Shown: piece after piece, positions 37,965 to 49,537 of the stretch
Numbering within the stretch: position 1 is the first letter of the stretch
Layout of the letters: the number at the start of each line of letters is the position of its first letter
NCBI GenBank assembly: GCA_033297075.1
Contig: MU858140.1
Coordinates: forward strand, 1-64,000
Length of the DNA stretch: 64,000 nt
Origin: Rhypophila decipiens
Taxonomy: Eukaryota > Ascomycota > Sordariomycetes > Sordariales > Naviculisporaceae
Reading direction: 5' to 3'
Position numbers and translations under genes: made by a program
Notes under the pieces: model-generated
What the model saw: only the letters and a program-made list of their open reading frames with translations
Told to the model about the DNA's origin: nothing
Database searches by the model: none

Positions 37965-40907
37965 ATGGCGCCGTCAAACCGAATCTTCACACTCGCCCTC
38001 CTTCTCCTTTCCATTCTTTTAGTTCCTGTCGTCGGCCAGGACCCCAAAACACAATATGTCTACGGTACCGATGCCCATGGGGTGACGCGCGAACTTCCAG
38101 TCAATCGCTATCCTGCCCTCTACACAGGCAACTTTGGCGACTGCCTTGGCGGCGAAAGCTTGTTCAACATCACCAAATTCGACGCGGCGTATTATGCCGA
38201 CAACCTCACCATTGTGTTCCACCTTGATGGAACGAGCAATATCAGGAACGAGTCCCTCATGAGTAAGTGAACGGCGGATATGGTATTCATATGCGTGCGC
38301 GGGCTATGCTAACTTCTACCGCAGTGCAGATTTCTGTTGACGCATGTAAGTCCGGGTGACGCAAGCCGCAGGTAATCCACGAGAGATGGACAGATGGACT
38401 GACTTGACCTGTGCATGCAGACGGGAGCAATAGGTTCCAGATGGTCTTTGACCCATGTCTTCTCAATATCTACAGGTGAGGAAAGCCGAGAACCCTACAT
38501 CTCGGTAGCGGTATGCTAATGCACCCTCAGTCTCTGCCCCCTCAATGCCAGTGTACCGGTCACAGGCTGGGCTGTTATCCCCGTTGGGCCACAGCAGATC
38601 GGGGGCATACCTCCCATCGCCTTTGACATTCCCGACTTTGAGGGCTCAACGACGCTCAAGATATTTGCCAACTCCAGTCAAACTCAGATTGGATGTTTCC
38701 AGGCTGTGATGCGAAACGGGAACACCTTCTCACATCCAGAAATAGTAGCCCCAATTCTCGGCGTCTTCATCCTAGCAGCAATCATCGCCTCTTTCTCCAC
38801 TGCCACGTATGGCTTCAGTCTGCCTCACATACGGATGCATTACGCACATTCATTATCGGTATTCGTCGTCTGGGAAATACTCCAGTCCATTTTCTTTTCC
38901 GGGGCCCTGTCGGTTGAGTGGCCATCCGTCTGTGTTGCATGGTGGAGCAACTTTGCATGGTCTGCGGGCTTGATAAATGTCCCAGCTATTTCTAATGCTG
39001 TCAACGCTTTCGTTGGAGTCGCGGGAAATTCGAGCCAGGTCGGCGGTGCAGGATCAGTCGTTCTGAACAATGCAGGAGGCTTGATCACACAGATTTATGG
39101 GCGGTCGCTCGGCACCCCGGCACCGGCATCCATCATGAAAAGGGACCCCTACAACGCCAGTGATCCTTTCGACTACACATGGGCAGGAGAACCGGTCGGC
39201 CTGGGTCTGCCCACCCCAGGTACTTGGTATGGGTTCTGGGGTAATCTTGCAGGGCTTAACCTTCCTGCCGCTGCAGCTCTTGTGGTCGGCCTCATATGGC
39301 TTGTCATCGCCATTGCCCTTGTGGCAGTTTCTGTTATCCTCTTCAAGTTTCTCCTGGAGCTATTATCACGGATCAGTTTGATTAAGAATGATCGGATGTC
39401 GTACTTTCGGAGCCATTGGCTCGGGTATCTTGGGCTGGCAGTTTTAAGGACTGTGTTTATTTCATTCTTCATGGTGATGTTGCTTACCATCTTCCAGTTC
39501 ACAAACGGGGGCACTGGGTCGACAACGGCTGTCGCCGGCGTGACCTTCGTGGTGTATTTTATTGCGATGGCAACCTCGATTGCCCTTGCCTGCCGGGCCC
39601 GAACTCGGCTGGGAAGATTCGAAGCGACCTCCGATCGGGTTGTCTTCCACCGTGCGAGGGTCCTCAAGATTATGCCAGGACTGGTCCCTGCGTGGGAAAG
39701 CACGCTGAGAGAGCAAGGACTGGAGGTCAAACATGTCTTCAGCATTCCCCTCTCTCGCGTTCGTCACGTCAACCACGATTCCGACAGTCCTTCGATACAC
39801 CAGGATCAGGCATATACCAAGAAGTTTGGATGGCTATCCGCACGTTACCGAAGATCGAAGTGGTGGTTCTTCTCATATTATGCCTTCTACCTGTTTGGCC
39901 GCGCAGCATTTCTCGGGGCAGGTGTGGGCAGCCCTCTTGTTCAGGTCTACGGACTGCTGATCTATGAGATAATCGCGTTTGCTGTCATTATCATTCTCAG
40001 GCCCTTTGAGGGGACACGAAATAACGCTCTCGCCGCTTGGATGTTGAGCATCAGTAAGATCCTCACAACGGGTCTGTCGGTCGCCTTTCTCCCGGAATTC
40101 AACATTGACAGGATCATTGCCACTGCCATTGGGGTTGTGATCATTGTGATCCAGGGACTTTTGATCATTGGGATGATGATCCTGGTGTGCCTCAGCGCCA
40201 TGTCGTCGTGGATGTCGTTGAGCCGGAACCGTGAAGAGTTCAAACTGGACTACCTCGACTCTACCCGGGTGAAATACTTTGAGAAGATGGAGAGCAAGGC
40301 AGCTGATGAATTCCAGCCGCGAGCCAGAAATAGGAAAGGGAAGGATAAGGAAGATCCCGACGAAACACTTGGCGCCGCGACTGAGCCGTCTTTCTCAGTA
40401 CTCTCGGTGCACCGGAACCCGAAAATCGAGGACGAGGATGAGGCTGATGTCCTTGCTGATCTCGAGGGGCCAACAATCTATGACCCCCAGTCGCCAGACG
40501 CGCCGTCTCGTGCCATAGTTACTCGAGCCAGTAGGGCTAATAGCGTCGGGTCCCGGTACAGCGTTGCGAGTCTGCCGCGGGCAGGGCGGCCTCATCAGTC
40601 TTCGGTATCATCGAGGGACTTTGCCATGTGGAACCCTGCGACTATTGACCGTCCTGACAGCAGCTTGGCCCAGCGTCTTGACGGGAATGGAGCTCCTAGC
40701 GTCCATTTTGGAGACGAGAGCGACGTATCTGCGGCAAGGAAGCTCGAAGGTCAAAGTAGCTATCAGAGCTTGAGATCGCCGACTGGGTCGAGGCCGGGAA
40801 GTCCTTTTAGCCCGGGGGGCAGGATGACGCCTAGCAGGGAGACGCTGGCGCGGTATGCGGAGGAGAGGACCAGGTCTAATTCGACGCCTATTCCTGATAT
40901 CAAATAG
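37965..40907 (+). CDS. TRP-like membrane protein with N-terminal ML-like domain
   Basis: 916 residues from exons 37965-38262, 38325-38345 (only 21 bases), 38421-38475 and 38531-40907. A signal peptide (MAPSNRIFTLALLLLSILLVPVVGQ) precedes a lumenal or extracellular ML-like domain with Cys and several N-glycosylation sites (SLFNITKFDAAYYADNLTI; FDPCLLNIYSLCPLNASV). About nine to ten hydrophobic helices follow (for example IVAPILGVFILAAIIASFST, AALVVGLIWLVIAIALVAVS, IIATAIGVVIIVIQGLLIIG), matching fungal TRP-like/Pkd2/flavin-carrier proteins. The C-terminal 230 residues are cytosolic, Ser-rich and charged, with likely phosphosites. A second in-frame ATG at 37932 adds 11 residues. Family members act in calcium signalling, cell-wall integrity or FAD transport; which applies here cannot be told. 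Confidence 0.85.
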
Positions 40908-42367
40908 ATTTGGGGGGTAGGGCTGCTCTGTTTTCTTATACATGGCTTGGATACCGGGCAAACCTGGTGTTTTGGTGTTGATCAAGACGACGGAATTGCT
41001 CACATTTGAGGGCATGATGACTGATATGGGTTATGACACATGTATATATTGGATGACTTGCATATATTCGGCATGATTTGGCGTTGTTTGGCGGTTACTC
41101 GCTTTTACAGTTGTCCGATGGGCTCGGCGGTATTCAATCATGGGCGATTATGACACTTCATGGTGGTTTACCAGGTTTGGTTAGAAATGAATCACTACGG
41201 AGTACTGTAATTACTCTTGGCCTAGATACCTCATGAGAATATTTTTAATGACTTGGGGGCTGTTTATCCCGTCCACGATTCTAATAGGGCTCACTAGGTC
41301 ATGTACTCTTCATTTCAGCCCCCTGAATGCTGAAGGTCTTTGTTTACCCAACATCGATCTCCAAGACGGGATCCGTATGGAACAAAGTTGCTCCCTTGAA
41401 CCCTTACGTCAGTCCATACCGGAAATATACCCCGCCAAAAGGTCCCGGATCGGAGCCCCTCCCCCACGATGGAAGTCAACTCCCGAACATCATCCACAAT
41501 TAACCCCGCCTCGTTCCATCTTTATATCACCATATTCCCTGTCGTTTCCCGTCTCTGGGAGTTTTTGTTGTCCTGGAGGGACATGGTATATTCGAAAAGC
41601 ATTGTGGGCAACATTCTACATGACAAGACAGTTGTTCTGATGCCTGGTACGTACGAAAATGTAGATCAAATCCGTTCTTCAAACCCTAAGAACATCTCAA
41701 CGTTGTGAAGATAATCACCCCATACCTGCAGAGCTACCAGTATTGTTCAGGTCTGCTCTTGTATCTTGGTTAGGTGCTTATATGAGCATTACTGTACACT
41801 TACGGAGCCGGGCCCTGACAAGTTGAGGGTACAATTACGGGTCTGTATCCGCCAGACCCATGAGTTCGGTACCTATCTCAACTGTCCGTACCACGACCCG
41901 GTACACAGATCCGGCTCGTCCATAAGGGTCCTCAATTCCAACCTGTGACCCTGATCCATACTTAAAATCTACCCACGCCCATAGGCATCTTATGTGTCTT
42001 GGTCTTTTCTGCCAGCTATTGCGTCTCTTGAACTCGTGAGGTTTTCTGGCAGTTTCTCATCGACTCACAACGTCTCTCGATTGTATACGAAATACGTACG
42101 TAGGTCACCTCCCCCGCTCACGGGTGTAACGGCGAGCACAACGACATGTCATCCAAACCCATCTCACACGCCCGTATAAGCTGGTGTTGTTTCTTTCCAC
42201 CTGGCCGCAGCGCTGCTGACATGCTTTTGATTTATAGATAGCTGGGGGTACTCGATTGAATCCTTGTAATAATATCTTTCCATACCCTTCCAGCGGTACC
42301 AAGAACCCAGAACGAGAGGTCGAGAACACGACGACCCAATCTAAACCACCGTACACAACAACAAAAG
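40908..42367. other. Intergenic region upstream of the dioxygenase
   Basis: 1.46 kb with no supportable gene. It holds the 3' end of the TRP-like gene and the promoter and leader of the dioxygenase. An ACAACAACAAAAG-type leader immediately precedes the start codon. Confidence 0.5.
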
Positions 42368-43454
42368 ATGGCCTCCTCCTCCCCTCCCACCGAGGCCTCG
42401 GTCTCGGTCCCAAAACTCCTAGACCTGACAATAGACAACATAACGCCCAACACCATCCTAATAAACTCGCAATCCCCCGACGCGCGCCTAACCTACCTCA
42501 TGTCCCGGCTGGTCTCGCACCTCCACGACTTTGCGCGCGAAACCCGTCTCTCGACGACAGAATGGATGCAAGCCATAACCTTTCTCATCGCCTGCGGACA
42601 AATCTCCAACTCGGTCCGCAACGAGTTTATTCTCCTGAGTGATGTGTTGGGTCTATCCTTGTTGGTGGATAACATTGATCATCCCAAACCTCCGGGGGGC
42701 ACTGAAGGGAGTGTGCTGGGGCCGTTTCATACGCACGATGCCCCGGTGCTTCCTAATGGGAGCAGCATGACGTCTGATCCAGAGGGGGAACCGATGTTGG
42801 CGATTTGTACGGTCAAGGACTTGCAGGGCAACCCGGTCAAGGGGGTCAAGATTGATATCTGGGAGACGGATAGTAGCGGGCATTATGATGTCCAGCATGC
42901 CGAGAGGGACGAGCCGAGTGAGCGGTGTGTCATGGAGAGCGACGAGGAGGGCCGGTTCTGGTTTGTGGGGTTGAAGCCGGTTAGCTATCCTATTCCACAT
43001 GATGGGCCTGTCGGGAAATTGCTGCAGATGCTCAAGAGGCATTGTTGGAGGCCGGCGCATGTGCATTTTATGTTTTCCAAGGAGGGGTGGGATCAGTTGA
43101 TTACGTGAGTCCTTTTTCTTTTCTTTTCTTTTTTCTTTGCTGGTTAGGGGTTGGTTGGGCTAACAGTGTTTCGTGTGAATTAGGGCCTTGTATCTCCGTG
43201 GAGATCCTTACGAGACGTCCGACGCCGTGTTTGGCGTCAAGCAGAGCTTGATCATCGATCTGGAAAAGGTCGACAAGGAGACGGCCGAGAAATACGGAGT
43301 CAAGGAGGGCATCTGGTTGCTGAAGCGGGACTTTGTTCTCACCACCCAGGAGGAGACCGAGAAGCTCAAGGACCAGCTTGCTGTCGAGGCTTTGCAAAAG
43401 TTGGGACTCAAGATGAAGTTGATTGATCATTTGCCTGTCCCTGATTTGGACTGA
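42368..43454 (+). CDS. Intradiol ring-cleavage dioxygenase (catechol/hydroxyquinol 1,2-dioxygenase)
   Basis: Opens the ring of catechol or hydroxyquinol between the two hydroxyls, feeding the 3-oxoadipate pathway. Exons 42368-43104 and 43184-43454 give 335 residues. The N-terminal helical dimerisation domain (EWMQAITFLIACGQISNSVRNEFILLSD) and GSVLGPFH precede the catalytic barrel. The four non-haem Fe(III) ligands are visible: Y173 (SGHYDVQ), Y207 (VSYPIPHDGPVG), H231 and H233 (WRPAHVHF). DIFVRGD-like ALYLRGDPYETSDAVFGVK and SLIIDLEKVD complete the fold. Length fits fungal enzymes. Substrate choice is not settled by sequence alone; the hydroxyquinol subgroup is the better guess. There are 54 bases between this stop and that of TRM44. 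Confidence 0.92.
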
Positions 43455-43508
43455 TCTCTATTCCCATCTATATAACTTTTAGATCTGATAAAATATACAT
43501 CGACCACC

Positions 43509-45356
43509 TCAATGTTCTTCTTCTTCCGTCCCTGATATGCCACTACCTTTTCCTAGCCAACTTGAGAACAACCTCCAAATACCCCTCGGTACCCCCATAA
43601 CGTGCCACAACAGCGTCAATGTCGACCGAGATGTGCCACTACCTTTACCACCACTCCTAGCCCAACTTGAGGACAGCCTCCAAATACCCCTCGGTATCCC
43701 CATAACGTGCCACAATAGCGCCGTCACCGATGTGCCACTACCTTTACCACCACTCCTAGCCAACTTGAGAACAGCCTCCAGATACCCCTCCGTACCCCCA
43801 TAACGTGCCACAATAGCGTCAATATCGACCGATGCATTATCGCCGTCGCACGACCCCCTCCTTCTTCGTCCCACAACAGCAGTGTTCCTAGTCGACGGGA
43901 TCCTAAGCATCTCCTGCTCAACCTCCCAGCCACAATCCCTCGCAATCTGAGAAACCCACGCCACAAGGCTCGAGTAGGCCGAGTCCGCCTTGGACTTATC
44001 CTTTGGCGGCGGCGCGCGGAATTTCCCGCCCGTGAGATCGTGGCTGCAGCAGGGGATCATGATGAACGGGCAGTCTGAGATTGTCGCGAGGATAGGCGTC
44101 CATGGTGTTAGCTCATCTGCGTGGTTGGAGATGATGAATGTGCCTTTTGGGAAACGACCATCATGGATTAGTTTTTTATCTTCACTTGAGATACCAGTCT
44201 CTCCTTGATGCTTGGTCGTTGCTGCGGGCGGTGGTAATAATACCAATTGTTGCAACGAGTCCTCCTGCTGTTTTCCATCGGGGCAGAGTCGGGGGATGTT
44301 ATAATTTGCCCATGATTTTCGCGCACGAGCGTCAAATCCCCACCCCTTATAGCCCTCCTTGTTCAAGATGTAAACGAGCAGGCCATTTCCGCAGCCTATA
44401 TCCACGAAGCCGGGGAATTTTGACAAGTCTGCTTGTTCCCCCCCAAGCCCGTACATATCCCGCCATAACTCGATCAAAAACGCAGCAATACACAGATCCT
44501 CAAAGACATGCTTTCCCGGATCGGTAGTCTCAGCCCAGCCCACAATCAGCGCTTTCGCATACTTGTGTTTTAGTTTCATGTACGTGTCTTGCAGACGAGC
44601 CTGGGGCACGAGCAGATCGTGGTGTACGCGCTTCTGGTAGCCCTCGACTCGGCCCTGCCCGTGCTTGTAGATGGCCTCGAGCAAGTGCATCCCCGTCCTT
44701 GTTACTTTGACGGGGGGATCGACGAGGTCGTCGAAAAAGAGGTACGAGACGGATATTGACCCGCTTGATTCTTCTTCTTCTTCTTGGGAGGGTATCCATT
44801 TGTGTAGGAATGCTATCCCCCGCACTGCTGGGTGATAGAAGGGCATTTCCGAGGGGGAGGAGACATGGGGGATGTATACGACGAGGCTCTGGATGGGAGA
44901 CTCATCGGGATCGTGGTTGTCAGAGGTGACAACGGACTGGGGACTTTGGTATATGAGACAGGTTTGGTCTAACGGTTTGTCCCTCATGGTGTTTCTGGGA
45001 ATCAACCGGCGGATCATGGACCGCCGTAGTTCCAGCCCCAAGAATGAAGGTGGGCTTGCCAGCTCGACACCCCCTGACTCGACTGCTACTGGGCTAGTCG
45101 GAGAGGATGCTGCTGGCTCCTCCTGAGAGTCATGGAGGATGTCGGCACGAAATAACCACGACGAATTGATGTTTGGGTTTTTGATCTGGTAGATCATGAC
45201 ATCGATAAAGATGTCGGGGTTGAAGGTGCAGTCGTGGCGAAAGAGAGGCCGCCATTGTCTTGACGAGGACTGATGTCCCGAAGAGGAATCATCGTCAACA
45301 GCAGGAAATACCACTGGTGGTGAGTCCTTGGCCAGCTCCTCTGGCTTGAACACCAT
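43509..45356 (-). CDS. trm44: tRNA(Ser) Um44 2'-O-methyltransferase, Trm44
   Basis: AdoMet-dependent enzyme that makes 2'-O-methyluridine at position 44 of tRNA-Ser. It is a single exon of 615 residues (yeast about 567). Motif I is FVDIGCGNGLLVYIL (about 317-331), followed by GYKGWGFDARARKSW. The later conserved segments GTFIISNHADELTPW and FIMIPCCSHDLTGG are typical of Trm44. The normal-looking C-terminus is DAIVARYGGTEGYLEAVLKLARSGGKGSG. After it, about residues 544-615 are translated from two further copies of the same 96-99-bp DNA unit read partly in another frame (ALLWHVMGIPRGIWRLSSSW and TLLWHVMGVPRGIWRLFSSW). The tail is therefore a recent duplication product, and probably not needed for catalysis. 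Confidence 0.92.
   Translation of the reverse strand: MVFKPEELAKDSPPVVFPAVDDDSSSGHQSSSRQWRPLFRHDCTFNPDIFIDVMIYQIKNPNINSSWLFRADILHDSQEEPAASSPTSPVAVESGGVELASPPSFLGLELRRSMIRRLIPRNTMRDKPLDQTCLIYQSPQSVVTSDNHDPDESPIQSLVVYIPHVSSPSEMPFYHPAVRGIAFLHKWIPSQEEEEESSGSISVSYLFFDDLVDPPVKVTRTGMHLLEAIYKHGQGRVEGYQKRVHHDLLVPQARLQDTYMKLKHKYAKALIVGWAETTDPGKHVFEDLCIAAFLIELWRDMYGLGGEQADLSKFPGFVDIGCGNGLLVYILNKEGYKGWGFDARARKSWANYNIPRLCPDGKQQEDSLQQLVLLPPPAATTKHQGETGISSEDKKLIHDGRFPKGTFIISNHADELTPWTPILATISDCPFIMIPCCSHDLTGGKFRAPPPKDKSKADSAYSSLVAWVSQIARDCGWEVEQEMLRIPSTRNTAVVGRRRRGSCDGDNASVDIDAIVARYGGTEGYLEAVLKLARSGGKGSGTSVTALLWHVMGIPRGIWRLSSSWARSGGKGSGTSRSTLTLLWHVMGVPRGIWRLFSSWLGKGSGISGTEEEEH
43534..43827 (-). repeat. Three tandem 96-99-bp copies at the 3' end of TRM44
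   Basis: Copies begin near 43534, 43630 and 43729 on the plus strand, each starting GAT(A/G)TGCCACTACC. The most upstream copy in the gene (about 43729-43827) is read in the ancestral frame. The other two are entered in a shifted frame because unit lengths are not all multiples of three; the middle copy has one extra G that returns reading to the ARSGGKGSGTS frame. The stop codon lies beyond the last copy. Confidence 0.9.
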
Positions 45357-46227
45357 CCTTGGCTGTTAGATCAGATGACCTAATAGCCAGAGGGCTTGCT
45401 AAGAGGCAATAAAGACTGCGGACGGATAGAGGAGCTATGGGCAAAGGTGAGTAATATATCTGGTTGGCTGCCAAACAACCGGTTGGTAAGGGGTGAAAAC
45501 ACACAAGAGACCAGGTGACTCAGAATCTTTATCCCGCGACTTCTAGAACTTCGGCCGTCTTGGCTCGCCGGTGGCCTCTGTGTTGGATACGATCTCACGA
45601 TAGAGCACCCAGAACACGGTGGACTAAGATAACTGTAAATCGACAGCCACAGGAGCTGTGCTACTGCTACCGGTAAACCAAGTGTAACGCCACTCAAAGT
45701 GCACTGCACCACCTATAAGTGAAGCACTGAAAGCGCTGGCCAGTGACCGATCAATCTTGCTCACAGAAAACAGAGTTCATGGCTCTTGGCGGCTCTTGCT
45801 CACACCAGTCGATATCCGTTCCCCACAGCGGGAACGCTAACTCGTTGGTGTGAGTGGCGGGACTTGCGCACACCGTCATTGGCCGCAGCATGCATCATTG
45901 CTGCCTTATGGCCTGAAATCTGAGCCTTGACCACGGATGGCAGAGCCCCCAAAGGCTGGGCGAGTCCCCACCATTTCCTCTATCTCTTCCCCTCAATTCT
46001 TCGCCTTTCTCCTCTCCCCCATCAATCATCTCTCCGTCAACCACAAGCAACACAATCGCAGCATTCATTTGTCGACTGCATCGCTTTCGCAACCAGACTT
46101 TAGAAGAAACAACAGCCTTTCCAGTCCAGACAAATCTCAGCGAGACACAAGCCGTTGTCGGTCGCTCTCCACCCCGCCCTCCACAACAGAACCCTTCTCC
46201 CAAAGACACCCCGGTAAACTCGAGTTT
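45357..46227. other. Divergent promoter, TRM44 / SUI1
   Basis: 870 bases separate the two translation-related genes. A 9-bp inverted repeat, CTCACACCA at 45799-45807 and TGGTGTGAG at 45846-45854, brackets a 38-bp spacer containing GTTCCC...GGGAAC. A C/T-rich leader precedes SUI1. No gene seen. Confidence 0.5.
45799..45854. promoter_or_regulatory. Inverted repeat CTCACACCA...TGGTGTGAG
   Basis: A perfect 9-bp inverted repeat in the shared promoter, with a smaller GTTCCC/GGGAAC dyad inside. Possible binding site for a dimeric factor; inference from symmetry only. Confidence 0.3.
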
Positions 46228-46899
46228 ATGTCAATCGAAAATCTCAAGACCTACGGTGCGTCCCCCTCCTACGTCACTCTGATCTTCAATTCCCTCGATA
46301 GAAACACGCCGCGTCAATCTCCGATGTCCCTTGCGACCACTTCCTAGCAACCTATTCGAAGCACTTTTGCTGACATTCTTTGACTCACAGACCCCTTCGC
46401 CGAAGCCGACGACGACTCCGGACAAACCAAGCAAACCCAGGAGTATATCCATATACGCATCCAACGTACGAGCTGCACATCCCGATGCTAAGACTCTGCC
46501 TCGATATGTCGCTAACAATGCATTCTCAGAGCGTAATGGACGTAAGACCTTGACTACTGTCCAGGGCATCCCGAGCAAGTTTGATCACAAGAAGATCCTA
46601 AAGGTCGTCAAGAAGGAATTCGGTACGTTTACGCGTTCGGCGCTCCTTTGTCTGTGGTGCTTGCGTGACTAACAGTTTCGCAGCTTGCAATGGTACCATT
46701 ATTAGCGATACCGAGTCCAAGGGTATGGGCGAGGTGATTCAGCTCCAGGGCGATCAGCGTCTCAAGATCAAGGAGTTCCTCACCAACAAGGATGCCGGCC
46801 TCGGTCTCGATGAGAAGACCATCAAGGTACGCACCACTCCTGCCCAAAGTCCATTCCGAACATTTCTTCTGACATGAATGACAGGTCCACGGTTTCTAA
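46228..46899 (+). CDS. sui1: Translation initiation factor eIF1 (SUI1)
   Basis: Binds the 40S subunit near the P site and enforces start-codon fidelity. 117 residues from five exons: 46228-46255, 46391-46465, 46530-46622, 46684-46826 and 46885-46899. Joined, they read MSIENLKTYDPFAEADDD, YIHIRIQQRNGRKTLTTVQG, DHKKILKVVKKEFACNGTI, ESKGMGEVIQLQGDQR and DEKTIKVHGF, a full-length eIF1 of canonical size. The first coding exon has 28 bases and the last only 15 (VHGF plus stop). All introns have GTRNGY-like donors and CAG acceptors. Confidence 0.97.
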
Positions 46900-47527
46900 G
46901 CCCCGCATGTGTGTCGTGCCAGCGCTTCGCTCAGATACTTCGGCGTCGAGGCCTCTTCACCGAGGAGGGCAGTTTGCTACAGCAGATGAGCGATGATAGA
47001 TCCTTTTCAGGACTTCAGCAGTGCACGATCATGATACCCATGCCGGTTACGGGCTACCTCTTACTATAATTGTGTGGACGGAGTTAGTTTTTTTCTCTGC
47101 GATACAGATCAGTTGCGAACGTTGCGGCGTGTTCGTTTAGGTCAGACCGAGATGGACGGGAAGCAAGTCTGCATGTCTATCGTTATGGATTCTGCAAGAC
47201 TGGCAACCTCAAAGCAATGGAATCTTTTGCGAATATCAAAGTGCCACGATGATGATGTGTGTATGTGTGTGTCCATTGATCCTTCAATTTCGCTGTGAAA
47301 TGGCCTTGTATACGAATATGGGACACCCAAAAGATCCAGCCGATCCCTAGAACTCCATCCACCCACTCGATTACCTGCCCGTCCTGTCCTTGGGGGTATA
47401 TGGAATCAACATTTCGAAACAAAGCCAAGCCCAATCGTTACCGTGAGAGAGACGCTAGGAAAAAGAGTACAAGGAGGCTAGAGATGAGAAAGAAAGAAAT
47501 GACGCAGAGAAAGTTTGAACCGAGTAC
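46900..47527. other. Convergent intergenic region, SUI1 / EOS1
   Basis: 3' ends of two converging genes. Nothing recognisable. Confidence 0.5.
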
Positions 47528-48797
47528 TCAAGGTATGGGACGAAATGTGTTTGTCGCCCCAGCCATATTGACATTGCCGTAGTCCATAATCTTGACGGCT
47601 AGCTCCTCGAGCCCCTGGCAGGCGAGTCTGAGATTCCGCACCAGAGGTATGTCGGGGTACTCGGCGGCCCGGTCGACGTACATGTGCCAGAGCAGGGCGA
47701 CCATGCTCACGTAGCTCGCGATGGAGAAGATGCTCATGGAGAGGGCGTAGTCCTTGTGGATCCTGATTCCTCGCTGGGCGATGTTATACACCAGAGTGAG
47801 GACCTAACCATCATCATATTAGCACAGGTCTGTCCCGGATGTTGCGGTTCACGGTAATCGAGGAGGCATGTTTACCGAGGCGATGACTATCCATGGGGCA
47901 AAGGCGAACCGGGGATCTGCGGGAGCTGCGAATTGGCCCAGCACAGACGAGGTAAATAAGACGTTCACTAGGTTGATGACACTGAGTCGAAAGATGGTTG
48001 CTAGGGGGGTGTAGTTTAGGAGGCTAGCGGACTGTTAGAATTCAATCTTGAGAAGGAGAGATGGGTAGAGGGGAACCGACGCTCGTGACATGAGGGTGTC
48101 TGTTAAATAGAAGGATACCCAGCCCGAAGCAAAACACTGTTGTTTATCACCCTTGTGTTAGTCGAGGTGCTCGGAGAGCAGCATTTTCGGGGGTATTTAC
48201 CCAAAGAACCGTCATCCATGCCTCTGTGAAGCGCAGTTGGAAATCTGAAGACGTCCAATCGTAGGTGGCTGACATGGCGGGAGCACCAGTATTAGCTGCT
48301 GTTGCTGCTACAGGGCTGCTCTTTGCACTGCTGTCTGCGTTACCTCCTGCTACCCCGGCCCCTCCAGCACCAAACTGGACGATGTATTTGAGATGTACCA
48401 ACGCCAACAGCCGGGCGACACTCGGCAAGCCCCAGTATATGGCGGGACCGATCGAAAAGAGACGCCAGATGACAAGGAAAGGATGCCATCTTCTTGGGAC
48501 ACCCAGGACGACGGGAAGGCGGGGGTGGAGGAGCGAGCGCAAGCCCGAGGGGTGGGTTGCGAGCTTGGAGTCGTCGTCGACTGCTGGGTTCGATGGCGGG
48601 TAGTGATTCCCACTACCACTGATGGTGCCAGCGACGGTGGCATGGCTGCTGAGACCGTTAATATGGCCATTGCTCATACCAGCCGTGCCACAAACACTGC
48701 TGTATTCCGGTAGCGTTCTGCTGGCATGGATGCCATTGATGCCATTGACATCAACCCTTCGCCGACGTGCGGTTGACGCCACCGGTGGCATGGACAT
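47528..48797 (-). CDS. eos1: N-glycosylation protein EOS1
   Basis: ER membrane protein linked to N-glycosylation and oxidative-stress tolerance in yeast. 358 residues from exons 48797-48201, 48136-48081, 48023-47876 and 47803-47528. The N-terminal 85 residues are low complexity. The family core follows: HPFLVIWRLFSIGPAIYWGLPS, a Gly/Ala loop, FTEAWMTVLWCFASGWVSFYLTDTLMSR, LLNYTPLATIFRLSVINLVN, DPRFAFAPWIVIASVLTLVYNIAQRG and SMSIFSIASYVSMVALLWHMYVDR. The second intron uses an unusual GTCGGT donor and gives SRALLNYTP. An alternative pair (GTTCCC donor, CAG acceptor six bases upstream) keeps frame but inserts extra residues; the first fits the family better. Confidence 0.87.
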
Positions 48798-49537
48798 GGA
48801 GACGACGTCGGTGTTCTTGTTCTCCTCTTGCCCATAGAATCATGGGAAGGGAATCGGCTCGAATTTTTGTAGGCAAACCGGATGAATAGTCAAGGTCGTG
48901 TGCACCCCTGATCTCCTCTCTCTCTGGTTTCCTTGGTCGGTTCGAATCGCTAGCGTGGCGGCATTTGGAAGACCGAGGAGGAAGCAGAAGGCGTCAACTT
49001 TGTGTGGAGCTTCGATTATTGTAAAAGGTCGAGTAGAAACTATAATTGTAGGTCTTTCGCAGGCGTGGACGACATTGGTGGTGATTGACCCGAGCCTCTG
49101 AGGTCATGGCATGGAGGCATGGGGGACTGTTCTGGCCCGAGTGGACTTCTGGGAGTTCCCTGGCTTTCCTGCTGGCTTGGAGTGGTAATTGGGTACCAGG
49201 GGAGGGTACCTTCAAATATGATTGGTCAATGAGCCTTATCGGGTGCAACAGAAAGTGGGGGGGGGGGGTGATGCTCAGGTACCCTGGCCCGCCGATCGAG
49301 TCGGTTCGCATTGCCGTGCCGGCAGGTCCCAAGCATCGGATCGCGACAAAAAAAATATCCACCGCATGCACGACAGGTGCTATGACGGACGACAGCATCC
49401 ACCATTACCACTCACGAAAAAAAGAGGGAAAAGGGCGGGCGGTACGATAGCTCAGCATACAGGCTGAAGCTACACGCAGAATCGAGCAACCCCGACGAGC
49501 TCCGAGATCAGACTCGCATAACGAAAGGACGTCAACC
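48798..49537. other. Divergent promoter, EOS1 / mL45
   Basis: 740 bases. Includes a run of ten or so G residues near 49258-49268. No gene and no convincing tRNA, although GGTTCGAATCG near 48936 resembles a B box. Confidence 0.5.

Noticed and set aside
48930..48950. GGTTCGAATCG as a tRNA B box
   Set aside because: No matching A box, anticodon arm or acceptor stem could be folded around it.
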